Assembly (NCBI GenBank): GCA_949130495.1
Contig: OX422215.1
Span: 72,679,244-72,743,243, forward strand
DNA: 64,000 nucleotides
Direction of reading: 5' to 3'
From: Sambucus nigra
Lineage: Eukaryota; Streptophyta; Magnoliopsida; Dipsacales; Adoxaceae
This document shows, piece by piece, positions 34,130 to 47,820 of the stretch. The translations under genes and the position numbers were made by a program. The notes beneath the pieces are model-generated. The model did no database searches. It saw only the letters and a list, made by a program, of their open reading frames with translations, and was not told where the DNA came from. The stretch's first letter is position 1. Each line of letters starts with the position of its first letter.

Positions 34130-37100
34130 AAACATTGCGTTAGAGGGTGACAACTAGTAACATCCCCCGAACGGCCCCGTGGGTGGCACCAACACCTCTC
34201 ACGGGACCAATGTAACTGGTAGGAACGGAGCCCGCAGCCGCGGAACTCCCGGTTCGAGAATACAACGGTAATTAGCATGTTGCTATACTTACGCTTAAAA
34301 ATATGGCCTTAGAGGGTTAAAACTAGAAACAGATCCCGAACGGCCCCGTGGGTGGCACCAACACCTCCCAAGGGACCAATGTAACTCGTAGGAACTGACC
34401 CCGCAGCCGCGGGACTCCCACTTTTAGAATACGACGATAATTTGAGAGTTTCTAGACTTAGGCTTAAAAACATGGCGTTAGTGGGGGAGAACTCTAAACA
34501 GCCCCCGAACGTCCCCATGGGTGGTACCAACACCTCCCAAGGTACCAAGTTAACTCGTACGAACGGAGCCCGCAACCACTGGACTCCCGGTTTTAGAATA
34601 CGACGGTAATTTGCATATTTCTAGACTTACACTTAAAAACATAGCGTTAGAGGGTTAAAACTCGAAACAGACCCCGAACGGCCCCGTGGGTTGCACCAAC
34701 ACCTCCCACGGGGCCAATGCAACTCGTATGAACTGAGCTCGCAGCCGCAGGACTCCTGGTTTGAGAATATGACGATAATTTGCGTATTTCTAGACTTATG
34801 CTTAAAAACATGGCGTTAGAGGGTGAGAACTCGAAACAACCCCCGAACGTCCCCATGGGCGGCACCAACACCTCCCAAGGGACCAATGTAACTCGTAGAA
34901 ACTGACCCCGCAGTCGCGGGACTCCCGATTTGAGAATACGATGGTAATTATAATATTTCTAGACTTAGGCTTAAAAACATGGCGTTAGAGGGTGAAAACT
35001 AAAAACAGACTCCGAACGGCCTCGTGGGTGGCACCAACACCTCCAACGGGACCAATGTAACTCATAGGACTTGATCCCGCAACCGCGGGACTCCTGGTTT
35101 GAGAATACGACGCTAATTTGCATATTTCTAGACTTAGACTTAAAAACATGGCGTTAGTTCGTGAAAACTCAAAACAAATTCCGAACGGCCCCGTGGGTGG
35201 CACCAACACCTCCAACGGGACAAATGTCACTCGTAGGAACTGACCCCGCAGCCGCGGAACTACTGGTTTGGGAATACGACGATAATTTTCATATTTCTAG
35301 ACTTAGGCTTAAAAACTTGGCGTTAGAGGGTGAGAAATCGAAACAACCCCCAAACGTCCCCGTGGGTGGCACCAAAACCTCCCACGGGACCAATGTAACT
35401 CGTAGGAACTGACACCGCAGTTGCGTAACTCTCGGTTTGAGAACACGACTTTAATTTGCATATTTCTACACTTAAGCAAAACATGGCGTTAGAGGGTGAG
35501 AACACAAAACAGCCCTCGAACGGCCCCGTGGGTGGCACCAACACCTCCCACGGGACCAATGTAACTCGTAGGAACTGACACCGCTGCCGTGGGACTCCCA
35601 GTTTGAAAATAAGACGATAATTTTCATATTTATACTCTTAGGCTTAAAAACATGGCGTTAGAGGGTGAGAACACGAAACAGCCCCCGAACGGCCCCGTGG
35701 TTGGCACCAACACCTCCCAAGGGACCAATGTAACTCGTTGGAACTGACCTCGCAGCCCTGGGACTCTCGGTTTGAGAATACAATGATGATTTGAGTATTA
35801 CAAGACTTAGTCTTAAAAACATTTCGTTAGAGGGTGACAACTTGTAACATCCCCCGAACGGCCCCTTGGGTGGCACCAACACCTCCCACGGGACCAATGT
35901 AAATGGTAGGAACAGAGCCCGCAGCCGCGAAACTCCCGGTTTCAGAATACGACGGTAATTTGCAAGTTGCTATACTTAGGCTTAAAAATATGCCCTTAGA
36001 GGGTGAAAACTCGAAACAGATCCCGAACGGCCTCGTGGGTGGCACCAACACCTCCCAAGGGACCAATGTAACTCGTAGGAACTGACCCCGCAGCCGCGGG
36101 ACTCTCGGTTTGAGAATACGACGATAATTTGAGTATTTCTAGACTTAGGCTTAAAAACATGGCGTTAGAGGGGGAGAACTCTAAACAGCCCCCGAACGTC
36201 CCCATGGGTGGCACCAACACCTACCAAGGGACCAAGTTAACTCGTACGAATGGAGCCCGCAGCTACTGGACTCCCGGTTTTAGAATACGACTGTAATTTG
36301 CATATTTCTAGACTTACACTTAAAAACATGGCGTTAGAGGGTGAAAACTCGAAACAGACCCCGAACGGCCCCGTGGGTTGCACCAACACCTCCCACGGGA
36401 CCAATGCAACTCGTATGAACTGACCTCGCAACCGCGGGACTCCTGGTTTGAGAATATGATGATAATTTGCGTATTTCTAGACTTATGCTTAAAAACATGG
36501 CGTTAGAGGGTGAGAACTTGAAACAACCCCCGAATGTCCGCATGGGCGGCACCAACACCTCCCAAGGGACCAATGTAACTCGTAGAAACTGACCCCGTAG
36601 TCGCGGGACTCCCGGTTTGAGAATACGATGGTAATTTTAATATTTCTAGACTTAGGCTTAAAAACATGGCGTTAGAGGGTGAAAACTCAAAACAGACTCC
36701 GAACAGCCTCGTGGGTGGCACCAACACCTCCAACGGGACCAATGTAACTCATAGGACCTGATCCCGCAACTGCGGGACTCCTGGTTTGAGAATACGACGC
36801 TAATTTGCATATTTCTAGACTTAGACTTAAAAACATGGCGTTAGTTCATGAAAACTCAAAACAGATTCCAAACGGCCCCGTCGGTGGCACCAACACCTCC
36901 AACGGGACAAATGTCACTCGTAGGAACTGACCCCGCAGCCGCGGGACTCCTGGTTTGGGAATACGAGGATAATTTGCATATTTCTAGACTTAGGCTTAAA
37001 AACATGGCGTTAGAGGGTGAGAACTCGAAACAGCCCCCACACGTCCCCGTGGGTGGCTCCAAAACCTCCCACGGGACCAATGTAACAACTAGGAACTGAC

Positions 37101-37330
37101 ACCGCAGTCGCAGAACTCCCGGTTTGAGAATACGACGGTAATTTGTATATTTCTAGACTTAAGCAAAACATGGTGTTAGAGGGAGAGAACACGAAACAGC
37201 CCCCGAACGGCCCCGTGGGTGGCACCAACACCTCTCGTAGGAACTGACACCGCTACCGCGGGACTCCCAGTTTGAGAATACGACGATAATTTGCATATTT
37301 CTACTCTTAGGCTTAAAAACATGGCGCTAG
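34130..37330 (+). repeat. Higher-order repeat pair, ten monomers, offset 1,687 bp
   Basis: Diagnostic monomers at 34,309, 34,647, 35,161 and 35,323 match those at 35,996, 36,334, 36,848 and 37,010, each 1,687 bp downstream, equal to ten monomers of 168.7 bp. Shared private variants include GTTAGTTCRTGAAAACTCAAA and a GCATGTTGCTATACTTA-type phrase. Confidence 0.8.
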
Positions 37331-37489
37331 AGGGTGAGAACACGAAACAACCCCCGAACGGCCCCGTGGATGGCACCAAGACCGCCCACGGGACCAATGA
37401 AACTCGTAGGAACTGACCCGACAGTCGCGGGACTACCGATTTGGGAATACGAAGGTAATTTGTATATTTATAGATTTAGGCTTAAAAAT

Positions 37490-40400
37490 ATGGCGTTAGA
37501 GGGTGAGAACTCGAAACATCCCCCGAACGTCCCCGTGGGTGAAAACAACACTTCCCACGGGACCAATGTAACTCGTAAGAACTGACCCCGTAGCTGCGGG
37601 ATTCCCGATTTGAGAATATGAAGGTAATTTATATATTTCTAGACTTAGGTAAAACATGGCGTTAGAGGGTGAAAACTCAAAACATCCCCGAACGGCCCTG
37701 TGTGTGGAACCAACACCTCCAACGGGACCAATGTAACTCGTAGGAACTGACCCCGCAGTCGCGAGACTCTCGATTTGAGAATACAATGATAATTTGCATA
37801 TTTCTAGACTTAGGCTTAAAAATATGGCGTTAGAGGGTGAGAACACAAAATAGCCCACGAACGGCCCCGTGGGTGGCAGCAACACCTCCCACGGGACCAA
37901 TGTAACTCGTAGGAACTGACCCCGCAGCCGCGGGACTCCCGGTTTGAGAATACGATGATAATTTTCATGTTTCTAGAGTTAGGCTTAAAAACATGGCGTT
38001 AGGGGGTGAGGACTCGAAACAGCCCCCGAACATCACCGTGGGTGGCACCAACACCTCCCACGGAGACCAGTGTAACTAGTAGGACCTAACCTCGTAGTCG
38101 CGGGACTCTCGATTTTAGAATACGACGATAAGTTACATATTTCTAGACTTAGGCTTAAAAACATGGCATTAGAGGGTGAGAACTCGAAACAGCCCCCGAA
38201 CGTATCCGTGGGTGGCACCAACACCTCCCACGGGACCAATGTAACTCGTAAGAACTGACCCCGCAGCCGTGGGACTCTCGATTTTAGAATACGAAGCGAA
38301 TTTGCATATTTATAGACTTATGCAAAAGATGGCTTTAGATTGTGAAAACTCGAAATAGACCCCGAACGACCCTGTGGGTGGTACCAACACCTCCAATGGG
38401 ACAATTGTAACTCGTAAGAATGGATCCCGCAGTCGCGGGACTACCGGTTTGAGAATATGACGGTAATTAGCATGTTTCTAGACTTACGCTTAAAAACATG
38501 GCGTTAGAGGGTGAAAACTCGAGACAGACCCCGAACTGCCCCGTGGGTGGCACCAACACCTCCCACGGGACCAATGTAACTCATAGGAACGGACGCCGCA
38601 GCCGTGGGACTCTCGATTTTAGAATACGAAGGTAATTTGCATATTTCAAGACTTAGGATTAAAAACATGGCGTTAGAGGGTGAGAACTCGAAACATCCCC
38701 CAAACGTCCCCGTGGGTGGCACCAACACCTCCAACGGGACTAATGTAACTCGTAGGAACTGACCCCGCAGTCGCGAGACTCTCGGTTTGAGAATACAATG
38801 ATAATTTGCATATTTCTAGACTTAGGCTTAAAAACATGGCGTTAGGGGGTGAGAACACAAAACAGCCCACGAACGGCCCTGTGGGTGGCACCAACACCTC
38901 CCACGGGACCAATGTAACTCGTAGGAACTGACCCCGCAGCCGCGGGACTCTCGGTTTGAGAATACGATGATAATTTGCATATTTCTGGAGTTAGGCTTAG
39001 AAACATGGCGTTAGAGGGTGAGACTCAAAACAGCCCCCGAACATCCCCGTGGGTGGCACCAACACCTCCCACGGGGACCAGTGTAACTAGTAGGACCTAA
39101 CCTCGCAGTCGCGGGACTCCCGGTTTGAGAATACGATGATAAGTTACATATTTCTAGACTTAGGCTTAAAAACATGGCATTAGAGGGTGAGAACTCTAAA
39201 CAGCTCCCGAACGTCTCCATGGGTGGCACCAACACCTCCCACGGGACCAATGTAACTCGTAAGAACTGACCCCGCAGCCGTGGGACACTCGATTTTAGAA
39301 TACGAAGCGAATTTGCATATTTATAGACTTATGCAAAAGATGGCTTTAGATTGTGAAAACTCAAAATAGACCCCGAACGACCCCATGGGTGGTACCAACA
39401 CCTCCAATGGGACCAATGTAACTCGTACGAATGGAGCCCGCAACCGCGGGACTCCTGGTTTGAGAATACGACAGTAATTAGCATGTTTCTAGACTTACGC
39501 TTAAAACATGGCGTTAGAGGGTAAAAACTCAAAACAGACCCCGAACTGCCCCGTGGGTGGCACCAGCACCTCCCACGGGACCAATGTAACTCATAGAACC
39601 GGACCCCGCAGCCGCGGGACTCCCAGTTTGAGAATACGATGACAATTTTCATATTTCTAGACTTGGGCTTAAAAACATGGCGTTAGAGGGTGAGAACTCG
39701 AAACAGACACCGAACGTCCCCGTGGGTTGCACCAACGCCTCCCACGGGACCAATGTAACTCGTAGGAACTGACCCCGCGACCTCGGGACTCCTGGTTTGA
39801 GAATACAATGTTAATTTGTATATTTCTAGACTAAGGTTTAAAAACATGGCGTTAGAGGGTGAAAACTCAAAACAGATTCCGAACGGCCCTGTGGGTGGCA
39901 CCAACACCTCCAACGAGACCAATGTAACTCGTAGGAACTGACCCCGCAGCCGCGGGACTACTGGTTTGGGAATACGATGATAATTTTCATATTTCGAGAC
40001 TTAGGCTTAAAAATATGGCGTTAGAGGGTGAGAAATCGAAGTAGCCCCCAAACGTCCCCGTGGGTCGCACCAAAACCTCCCACGGGACCAATGTAACTCA
40101 TAGGAACTCACACCGCAGTCGTGGAACTCTCGGTTTGAGAATACGACTTTAATTTTCATATTTCTACACATAAGTAAAACATGGCGTTAGAGGGTGAGAA
40201 CACAAAACAGCCCTCGAACGGCCCCGTGGGTTGCACCAAAACCTTTCACGGGACCAATGTAACTCGTTGGAACTGACACCGCTGCCTCGGGGCTCGCAGT
40301 TTGAGAATACGACGATAATTTGCATATTTATACTCTTAGTCTTAAAACATGGCGTTAGAGGGTGAGAACACGAAACAGCCCCCGAATGGCCCCGTGGGTG

Positions 40401-43400
40401 GCACCAACACCTCCCACGGGACCAGTGTAACTCGTAGGAACTGACCCGACAGCCACGGGACTCCCGATTTCTGAATACGAAGGTAATTTATATATTTCTA
40501 GACTTAGGCTTAAAAATATTGCGTTAGAGGTTGAGAACTCGAAACATCCCCTGAACGTCCCTGTGGGTGGACCCAACACCTCCCACGGGACCAATGTTAC
40601 TCGTAAGAACTGACCCCGCAGCTGCGGGATTCCCAATTTGAGAATACGAAGGTAATTTACATATTTCTAGACTTAGGTAAAACATGGCGTTAGAGGGTGA
40701 AAACTCAAAATAGCCCCCGAATGGCCCTGTGGGTGGCACCAACACCTCCAACGGGACCAATGTAACTCGTAGGAACTGACCCCGCAGTCGCGGGACTCTC
40801 GGTTTGAGAATACAATGATAATTTGCATATTTCTAGACTTAGGCTTAAAAACATGGCGTTAGAGGGTGAGAACACAAAACAGCCCACGAACGGCCCTGTG
40901 GGTGGCACCAACACCTCCCACGGGACCAATGTAACTCGTAGGAACTGACCCCGCAACCGCGGGACTCCCGGTTTGAGAATACGATGATAATTTGCATATT
41001 TCTAGACTTAGGCTTTGAAACATGGCGTTAGAGGGTGAGAACTCGAAACAGCCCCGGAACGTCCCCGTGGGTGGCACCAACACCTCCCACGGGGACGAGT
41101 GTAACTCGTAGGACCAAACCCCACAGTCGCGGGACTGCCGGTTTGAGAATAAAATGATAAGTTGAATATTTCTAGACTTAGGCTTAAAAACATGGCGTTA
41201 GAGGGTGAGAACTCGAAACAGCCCTCGAACGTCCCCGTGGGTGGCACCAACACCTCCCACGGGACCAATGTAACTCGTAAGAACTGATCCCGCAGCTGTG
41301 GAACTCATGATTTTAGAATAAGAAGGTAATTAGCATATTTCTAGACTTATGCAAAACATGGCGTTAGATTGTGAAAACTCGAAACAGACCCCGAACGACC
41401 CCGTGGGTGGCACCAACACCTCCAACGGGACCAATGTAACTCGTACGAATGGAGCCCAGAGTCGTGGGACTCCCGGTTTGAGAATATGACGTTAATTAGA
41501 ATGTTTCTATACTTACGCTTAAAAACATGGCGTTAGAGGGTGAAAACTCGAAACAGCCCACGAACGGCCCCGTGGGGGGCACCAACACCTCCCACGGGAC
41601 CAATGTAACTCGTAAGAACTGACCCCGCAGCCGTGGGACTCTCGATTTTAGAATACGAAGGTAATTTACATATTTCTAGACTTAGGCTTAAAAACATGGC
41701 GTTAGAGGGTGAGAACTCGAAACACCCCCCAAACGTCCCCGTGGGTGGAACCAACACCTCCCACGGTACCAATGTAACTCGTAGGAACTGACACCGCAGT
41801 CGCAGAACTCCCAGTTTGAGAATACGACTGTAATTTGCATATTTCTGGACTTTAGCAAAACATGGCGTTAGAGGGTGAGAGCAGGAAACAGCCCCCGAAC
41901 GGCCCCGTGGGTGGCACCAACACCTCCCACGGAACCAATGTAACTCGTAGGAACTGGCACCGCTGCCGCGGGACTCCCAGTTTGAGAATACGACGATAAT
42001 TTACATATTTCTAGACTTAGGCTTAAAACCATGGCGTTAGAGGGTGAGAACACGAAACAGCCCTCGAACGGAAATGTGGGTGGCACCAACACCTCCCACG
42101 AGACCAGTGTAACTCGTAGGAACTGACCCGACAGCCGCGGGACTCCCTATTTGTGAATAGGATGGTAATTTGTATATTTCTAGACTTAGTCTTAAAAATA
42201 TGGCGTTAGAGGGTGAGAACTCGAAACATCCCCCGAACGTCCCCGTGGGTTGAACCAACACCTCCCATGGGACCAATGTAACTCGTAAGAACAGACCCTG
42301 CAGCTGCGGGATTCCCAATTTTAGAATACGAAGGTAATTTACATATTTATAGACTTAGGTAAAATATGGCGTTAGAGGGTGAAAACTCAAAACAGCCCCC
42401 GAACGGCCTTGTGGGTGGCACGAACACCTCTAACGGGACCAATGTAACTCGTAGGAACTGATCCACAGTCGCGGGACTCATGGTTTGAAAATAAAATGAT
42501 AATTTGCATATTTCTAGACTTAAGCTTAAAAACGTGGCGTTAGAGGGTGAGAACACAAAACAGCCCACGAACGGCCCCGTGGGTGGCACCACCACCTCCC
42601 ACGGGACCAATATAACTCGTAAGAACTGACCCCGCAGCCGTGGGACTCTCGATTTTAGAATACGAAGGTAATTAGAAAGTTTCTAGACTTATGCAAAACA
42701 TGGTGTTAGATTGTGAAAACTCGAAACAGACCCCGAACGACCCCGTGGGTGGAACTAAGGCCTCCAACGGGACCAATGTAACTCGTATGAATGGAGCCCG
42801 CAGCCGCGGGACTCCCGGTTTTAGAATACGACGGTAATTAGCATGTTTCTAGACTTACGCTTAAAAACATGGCGTTAGAGGTTGAAAACTCGAAACAGAC
42901 CCCGAACGGCCCCGTGGGTGGCACCAACACCTCCCACGGGACCAATGTAACTCGTAGGAACTAACCCCGCAGCCGCGGGACTCTCGGTTTGAAAATAGGA
43001 CGATAATTTGTGTATTTATAGACTTAGGATTAAAAACGTGGCGTTAGAGGGTGAGAACTCGAAACAGACACCGAACAACCCCGTGGGTGGCACCGACACC
43101 TCCCACGGGACCAATGTAACTCGTAGGAACTGACCCCGGAGCCGCGGGACTCCCGGTTTGAGAATACAACGGTAATTTGCATATTTCTAGACTAAGCTTT
43201 AAATACATGGCATTAAAGGGTGGAAACTCAAAACAGATTCCGAACGACCCCGTGGGTTGCACCAACACCTCCAACGGGACCAATGTAACTCGTAGGAACT
43301 GACTCCGCAGCCGCGGGACTCATGGTTTGGGAATATGATGAAAATTTGCATATTTTTAGACTTAGTCTTAAAAACATGGCGTTAGAGGGTGAGAACTCGA

Positions 43401-46400
43401 AACAGCCCCCAAACGTCCCCGTGGGTGGCACCAAAACCTCCCACGGGACCAATGTAACTAGTAGGAACTGACACCGCAGTCGCGAAACTCTCGGTTTGAG
43501 AATATGACTGTAATTTGCATATTTCTAGACTTCAGCAAAATACGGCGTTAGAGGGTGAGAACACGAAACAGCCCCCGAACGGCCCCGTGGGTGGCACCAG
43601 CACCTCCCACGGGACCAATGTAACTTGTAGGAACTGACACCGCTGCCGCGTGACTCCCAATTTGAGAATACGACGATAATTTGCATATTTATACTCTTAG
43701 GCTTAAAAACATGGCGTTAGAGGGTGAGAACACCAAATAGCCCCCAAAAGGCTCCGTGGGTGGCACCAACACCTCCCACGGGACCAGTGTAACTCGTAGG
43801 AACTGACCCGACAGCCGTGGGACTCCCGAATTGTGAATACGAAGGTAATTTGTATATTTCTAGACTTAGGCTTAAAAATATGGCGTTAGAGGTTGAGAAA
43901 TCGAAACATCCCCCGAACGTCCCCGTGGGTGAAACCAACACCTCCCACGGGACCAATGTAACTCGTAAGAACTGACCCCGGAGCTGCGGGATTCCCGATT
44001 TGAGAATACGAAGGTAATTTACATATTTCTAGACTTAGGTAAAACATGGCGTTAGAGGGTGAAAACTCAAAACAGCCCCCGAACGGCCCTGTGGGTGGTA
44101 CCAACACGTCCAACGGGACCAATGTAACTCGTAGGAACTGACCCCGCAGTCGCGGGACTCTCGGTTTGATAATATAATGATAATTTATATATTTCTGGAC
44201 TTAGGCTTAAAAACATGGCGTTAGAGGGTGAGAACACAAAATAGCCCACGAACGGCCCCGTGGGTGGCACCAACACCTCCCACGGGACCAATGTAACTCG
44301 TAGGAACTGACCCCGCAGCCACGGGACTCCCGGTTTGAGAATACGATGATAATTTGCATATTTCTAGACTTAGGCTTAAAAACATGGCGTTAGAGGGTGA
44401 GAACTCGAAACAGCCCCCGAACATACCCGTGGGTGGCACCAACACCTCCCACGGGGACCACTGTAACTCGTAGGACCTAACCCCGCAGTCACGGGACTCC
44501 CGATTTGAGAATACGACCATAAGTTAAATATTTCTAGACTTAGAGTTAAAAACATGGCATTAGAGGGTGAGAACTCGAAACAGCCCCCGAACGTCCCCGT
44601 GGGTGGCACCAACACCTCCCACAGGACGATTGTAACTCGTAAGAACTGACCCCGCAGCCGTGGGACTCTCGATTTTAGAATACGAAGGTAATTTGTATAT
44701 TTCAAGACTTATGTAAAACATGGCGTTAGATTGTGAAAACTCGAAACAGACCCCGATCGACCCCGTGGGTGGCACCAACACCTCCAACGGAACCAATGTA
44801 ACTCGTACGAATGGAGCCCACAGTCGCGGGACTCCCGGTTTGAGAATACAACGGTAATTAGCATGTTTCTAGGCTTACGCTTAAAAACATGGCGTTAGAG
44901 GGTGAAAACTCGAAATAACCCCCGAACGTCCCCGTGGGTGGCACCAACACCTCCCACGGGACCAATGTAACTCGTAGGAACTGACCCCGCAGCTGCGGCA
45001 CTCCCGGTTTGAGAATACAACGGTAATTTGCATATTTCTAGACTAAGGCTTAAAAACATGGCGTTAGAGGGTGAAAACACAAAAAAGATTCCGAACGGCC
45101 CCGTGGGTGGCACCAACACCTCCCACGGGGACCACTGTAACTCGTAGGAACTGACCCCGCAGCCGCGGGACTCCTGGTTTGGGAAGACGATGATAGTTTG
45201 CATATTTTTAGACATAGGCTTAAAAACATGGTGTTAGAGGGTGAGAACTCGAAACAACCCCCAAACGTCCCCGTGGGTGGCACCAACACCTCCCACGGGA
45301 CCAATGTAACTCGTAAGAACTGACTCCGCAGTCGCGGAACTCCCAATTTGAGAATATGACTGTAATTTTCATATTTCTAGACTTAAGCAAAACATGGCGT
45401 TACGGGTGAGAACACGAAACAACCCCCGAACGGCCCCGTGGGTGGCACCAACACCTCTGACGGGACCAATGTAACTCGTAGGAACTGGCACCCGCTGCCG
45501 CGGGACTCCCAGTTTGAGAATACGACGATAATTTGCATATTTCTAGACTTAGGCTTAAAAACATGGCGTTAGAGGGTGAGAACACGAAACAGCCCCCGAA
45601 CGGAAATGTGGGTGGCACCAACACCTCCCACGAGACCAGTGTAACTCGTAGGAACTGGCCCGACAGCCGCGAGACTCCAGATTTGTGAATACCAAGGTAT
45701 TTTGTATATTTTTAGACTTAGGATTAAAAATATGGCGTTAGAGGGTGAGAACTCGAAACATCCCCCAAACGTCCCCGTGGGTTGAAACAACACCTCCCAC
45801 GGGACCAATCTAACTTGTAAGAACTGACCCCGCAGCTGCGGGATTCCCGATTTGAGAATACAAAGGTAATTTACATATTTCTAGACTTAGGTAAAACATG
45901 GCGTTAGAGCGTGAAAACTCAAAACGGCCCCGAACGGCCCTGTGAGTGGCACCAACGCCTCTAACGGGACCAATGTAACTCGTAGGAACTGACCCCACAG
46001 TCGCGAGACTCTCGGTTTGAGAATACAATGATAATTTGCATATTTCTAGACTTAAGCTTAAAAACATGGCGTTAGAGGGTGATAATACGAAACAGCTCAC
46101 GAACGGCCCCGTGGGTGGCACCAACACCTCCAACCGGACCAATGTAACTCGTAGGAACTGACCCCGCAGCCGTGGAACTCCTGGTTTGAGAATTCGAAGC
46201 ATATTTCTAGACTTAGGCTTAAAAACATGCCGTTAGATGGTGAGAACTCGAAACAGCCCCCGAACGTCCCCGTAGGTGGCACCAATACCTCCCAAGGGAC
46301 CAATGTAACTCGTAGGAACTGACCCCGCAGTCGCGGGACTCCTGATTTGAGAATACGACTGTAATTTGCATGTTTCCAAACTTAAGAAAAAACATGGCGT

Positions 46401-47820
46401 GAGAGAGTGAAAACTTGAAACAGCCCCCGAACGATCCCGTGGGTGGCACCAACACCACCCATGGGACCAATGTAACTCCTAGGAACTGATCCCGCAGCCA
46501 CGGGACTCCCGTTTTGGGAATACAAGGATAATTTTCATATTTCTGGACATAGGCTTAAAACCATGGCGTTAGAGGGTGAAAACTCGAAACAACCCCTGAA
46601 CATCTCCTTGGGTGGCACCAAGACCTCCCACGGGACCAATGTAACTCGTAGGAACTGACCCCGTAGCTGCGGGACTCTCAGTTTGAGAATACGACGGTAA
46701 TTAGCATATTTCTAGACTTACGATTGAAAACATGGTGTTAGAGGGTGAAAACCCGAAACAGACACCGAACGTCCCCGTGGGTGGCACCAACACCTCCCAC
46801 GGGACCAATGTAACTCGTAGGAACTGACCCCGCAACCGCGGGACTCCCGGTTTGAGAATACAATGGTAATTTGCATATTTCTAGACTAAGGCTTAAAAAC
46901 ATGGCATTAGAGGGTGAAAACTCAAAACAGATTCCGAACGGTCCCGTGTGTGGCACCAACACCTCCAACGGGACTAATGTAACTCGTAGGAATTGACCCC
47001 GTAGCCGCGGGACACCTGGTTTGGGAATCCGATTATAATTTGCATATTTCTAGACTTAGGCTTAAAAACATGGCGTTGGAGGGTGAGAACTCGAAACAGC
47101 CCCCAAACGTCCCCGTGGGTGGCACCAACACCTCCTACGGGACCAACGTAACTCGTAGGAACTGACACCGCAATCGAAAAACTCCCGGTCTGAGAATACG
47201 ACTATAATTTGCACATTTCTAGACTTAAGCAAAACATGGCGTTAGAGGGTGTGAACAAGAAACAGCCCCCAAACGGCCCCGTGTGTGGCACCAACGCCTC
47301 CCACGGGACCAATGTAACACGTAGGAACTGACACCACTGCAGTGGGACTCCCAGTTTGAGAGTACGACAATAATTTGTATATTTCTAGACTTAGGCTTAA
47401 AAACATGGCGTTAAAGGGTGAGAACACGAAACAGCCCCCGAACGGCCCCGTGGGTGGCACCAACACCTCCCACGGGACCAATATAACTCGTAGGAACTGA
47501 CCCAATAGCCTCGGGAATCCCGATTTGTGAATACGAAGGTAATTTGTATATTTATAGACTTAGGCTTAAAAATATGGCGTTAGAGGGTGAGAACTCAAAA
47601 CATCCCCCGAAAGTCCCCGTGAGTGGAACCAACACCTCCCACGGGACCAATGTAACTCGTGAGAACTGACCCTGCAGCTGCGGGATTCCCGATTTGAGAA
47701 TATGAAGGTGATTTACATATTTCTAGACTTAGGTTAAACATGGCGTTAGAGGGTGAAAACTCAAAACAGCCCCCGAACGGCCCTGTGGGTGGCACCAACA
47801 CCTTTAACGGGACCAATGTA
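37490..47820 (+). repeat. Higher-order repeat region, offsets about 3.03, 3.36 and 3.70 kb
   Basis: Monomer strings recur at 37,496/40,524 (3,028), at 39,683/43,044, 40,355/43,717, 40,524/43,886 and 40,859/44,221 (3,361-3,362, twenty monomers), and at 43,044/46,738 and 43,886/47,595 (about 3,700). A marker variant GTTAGATTGTGAAAAC appears at about 38,333, 39,341, 41,360, 42,701 and 44,722. Confidence 0.75.
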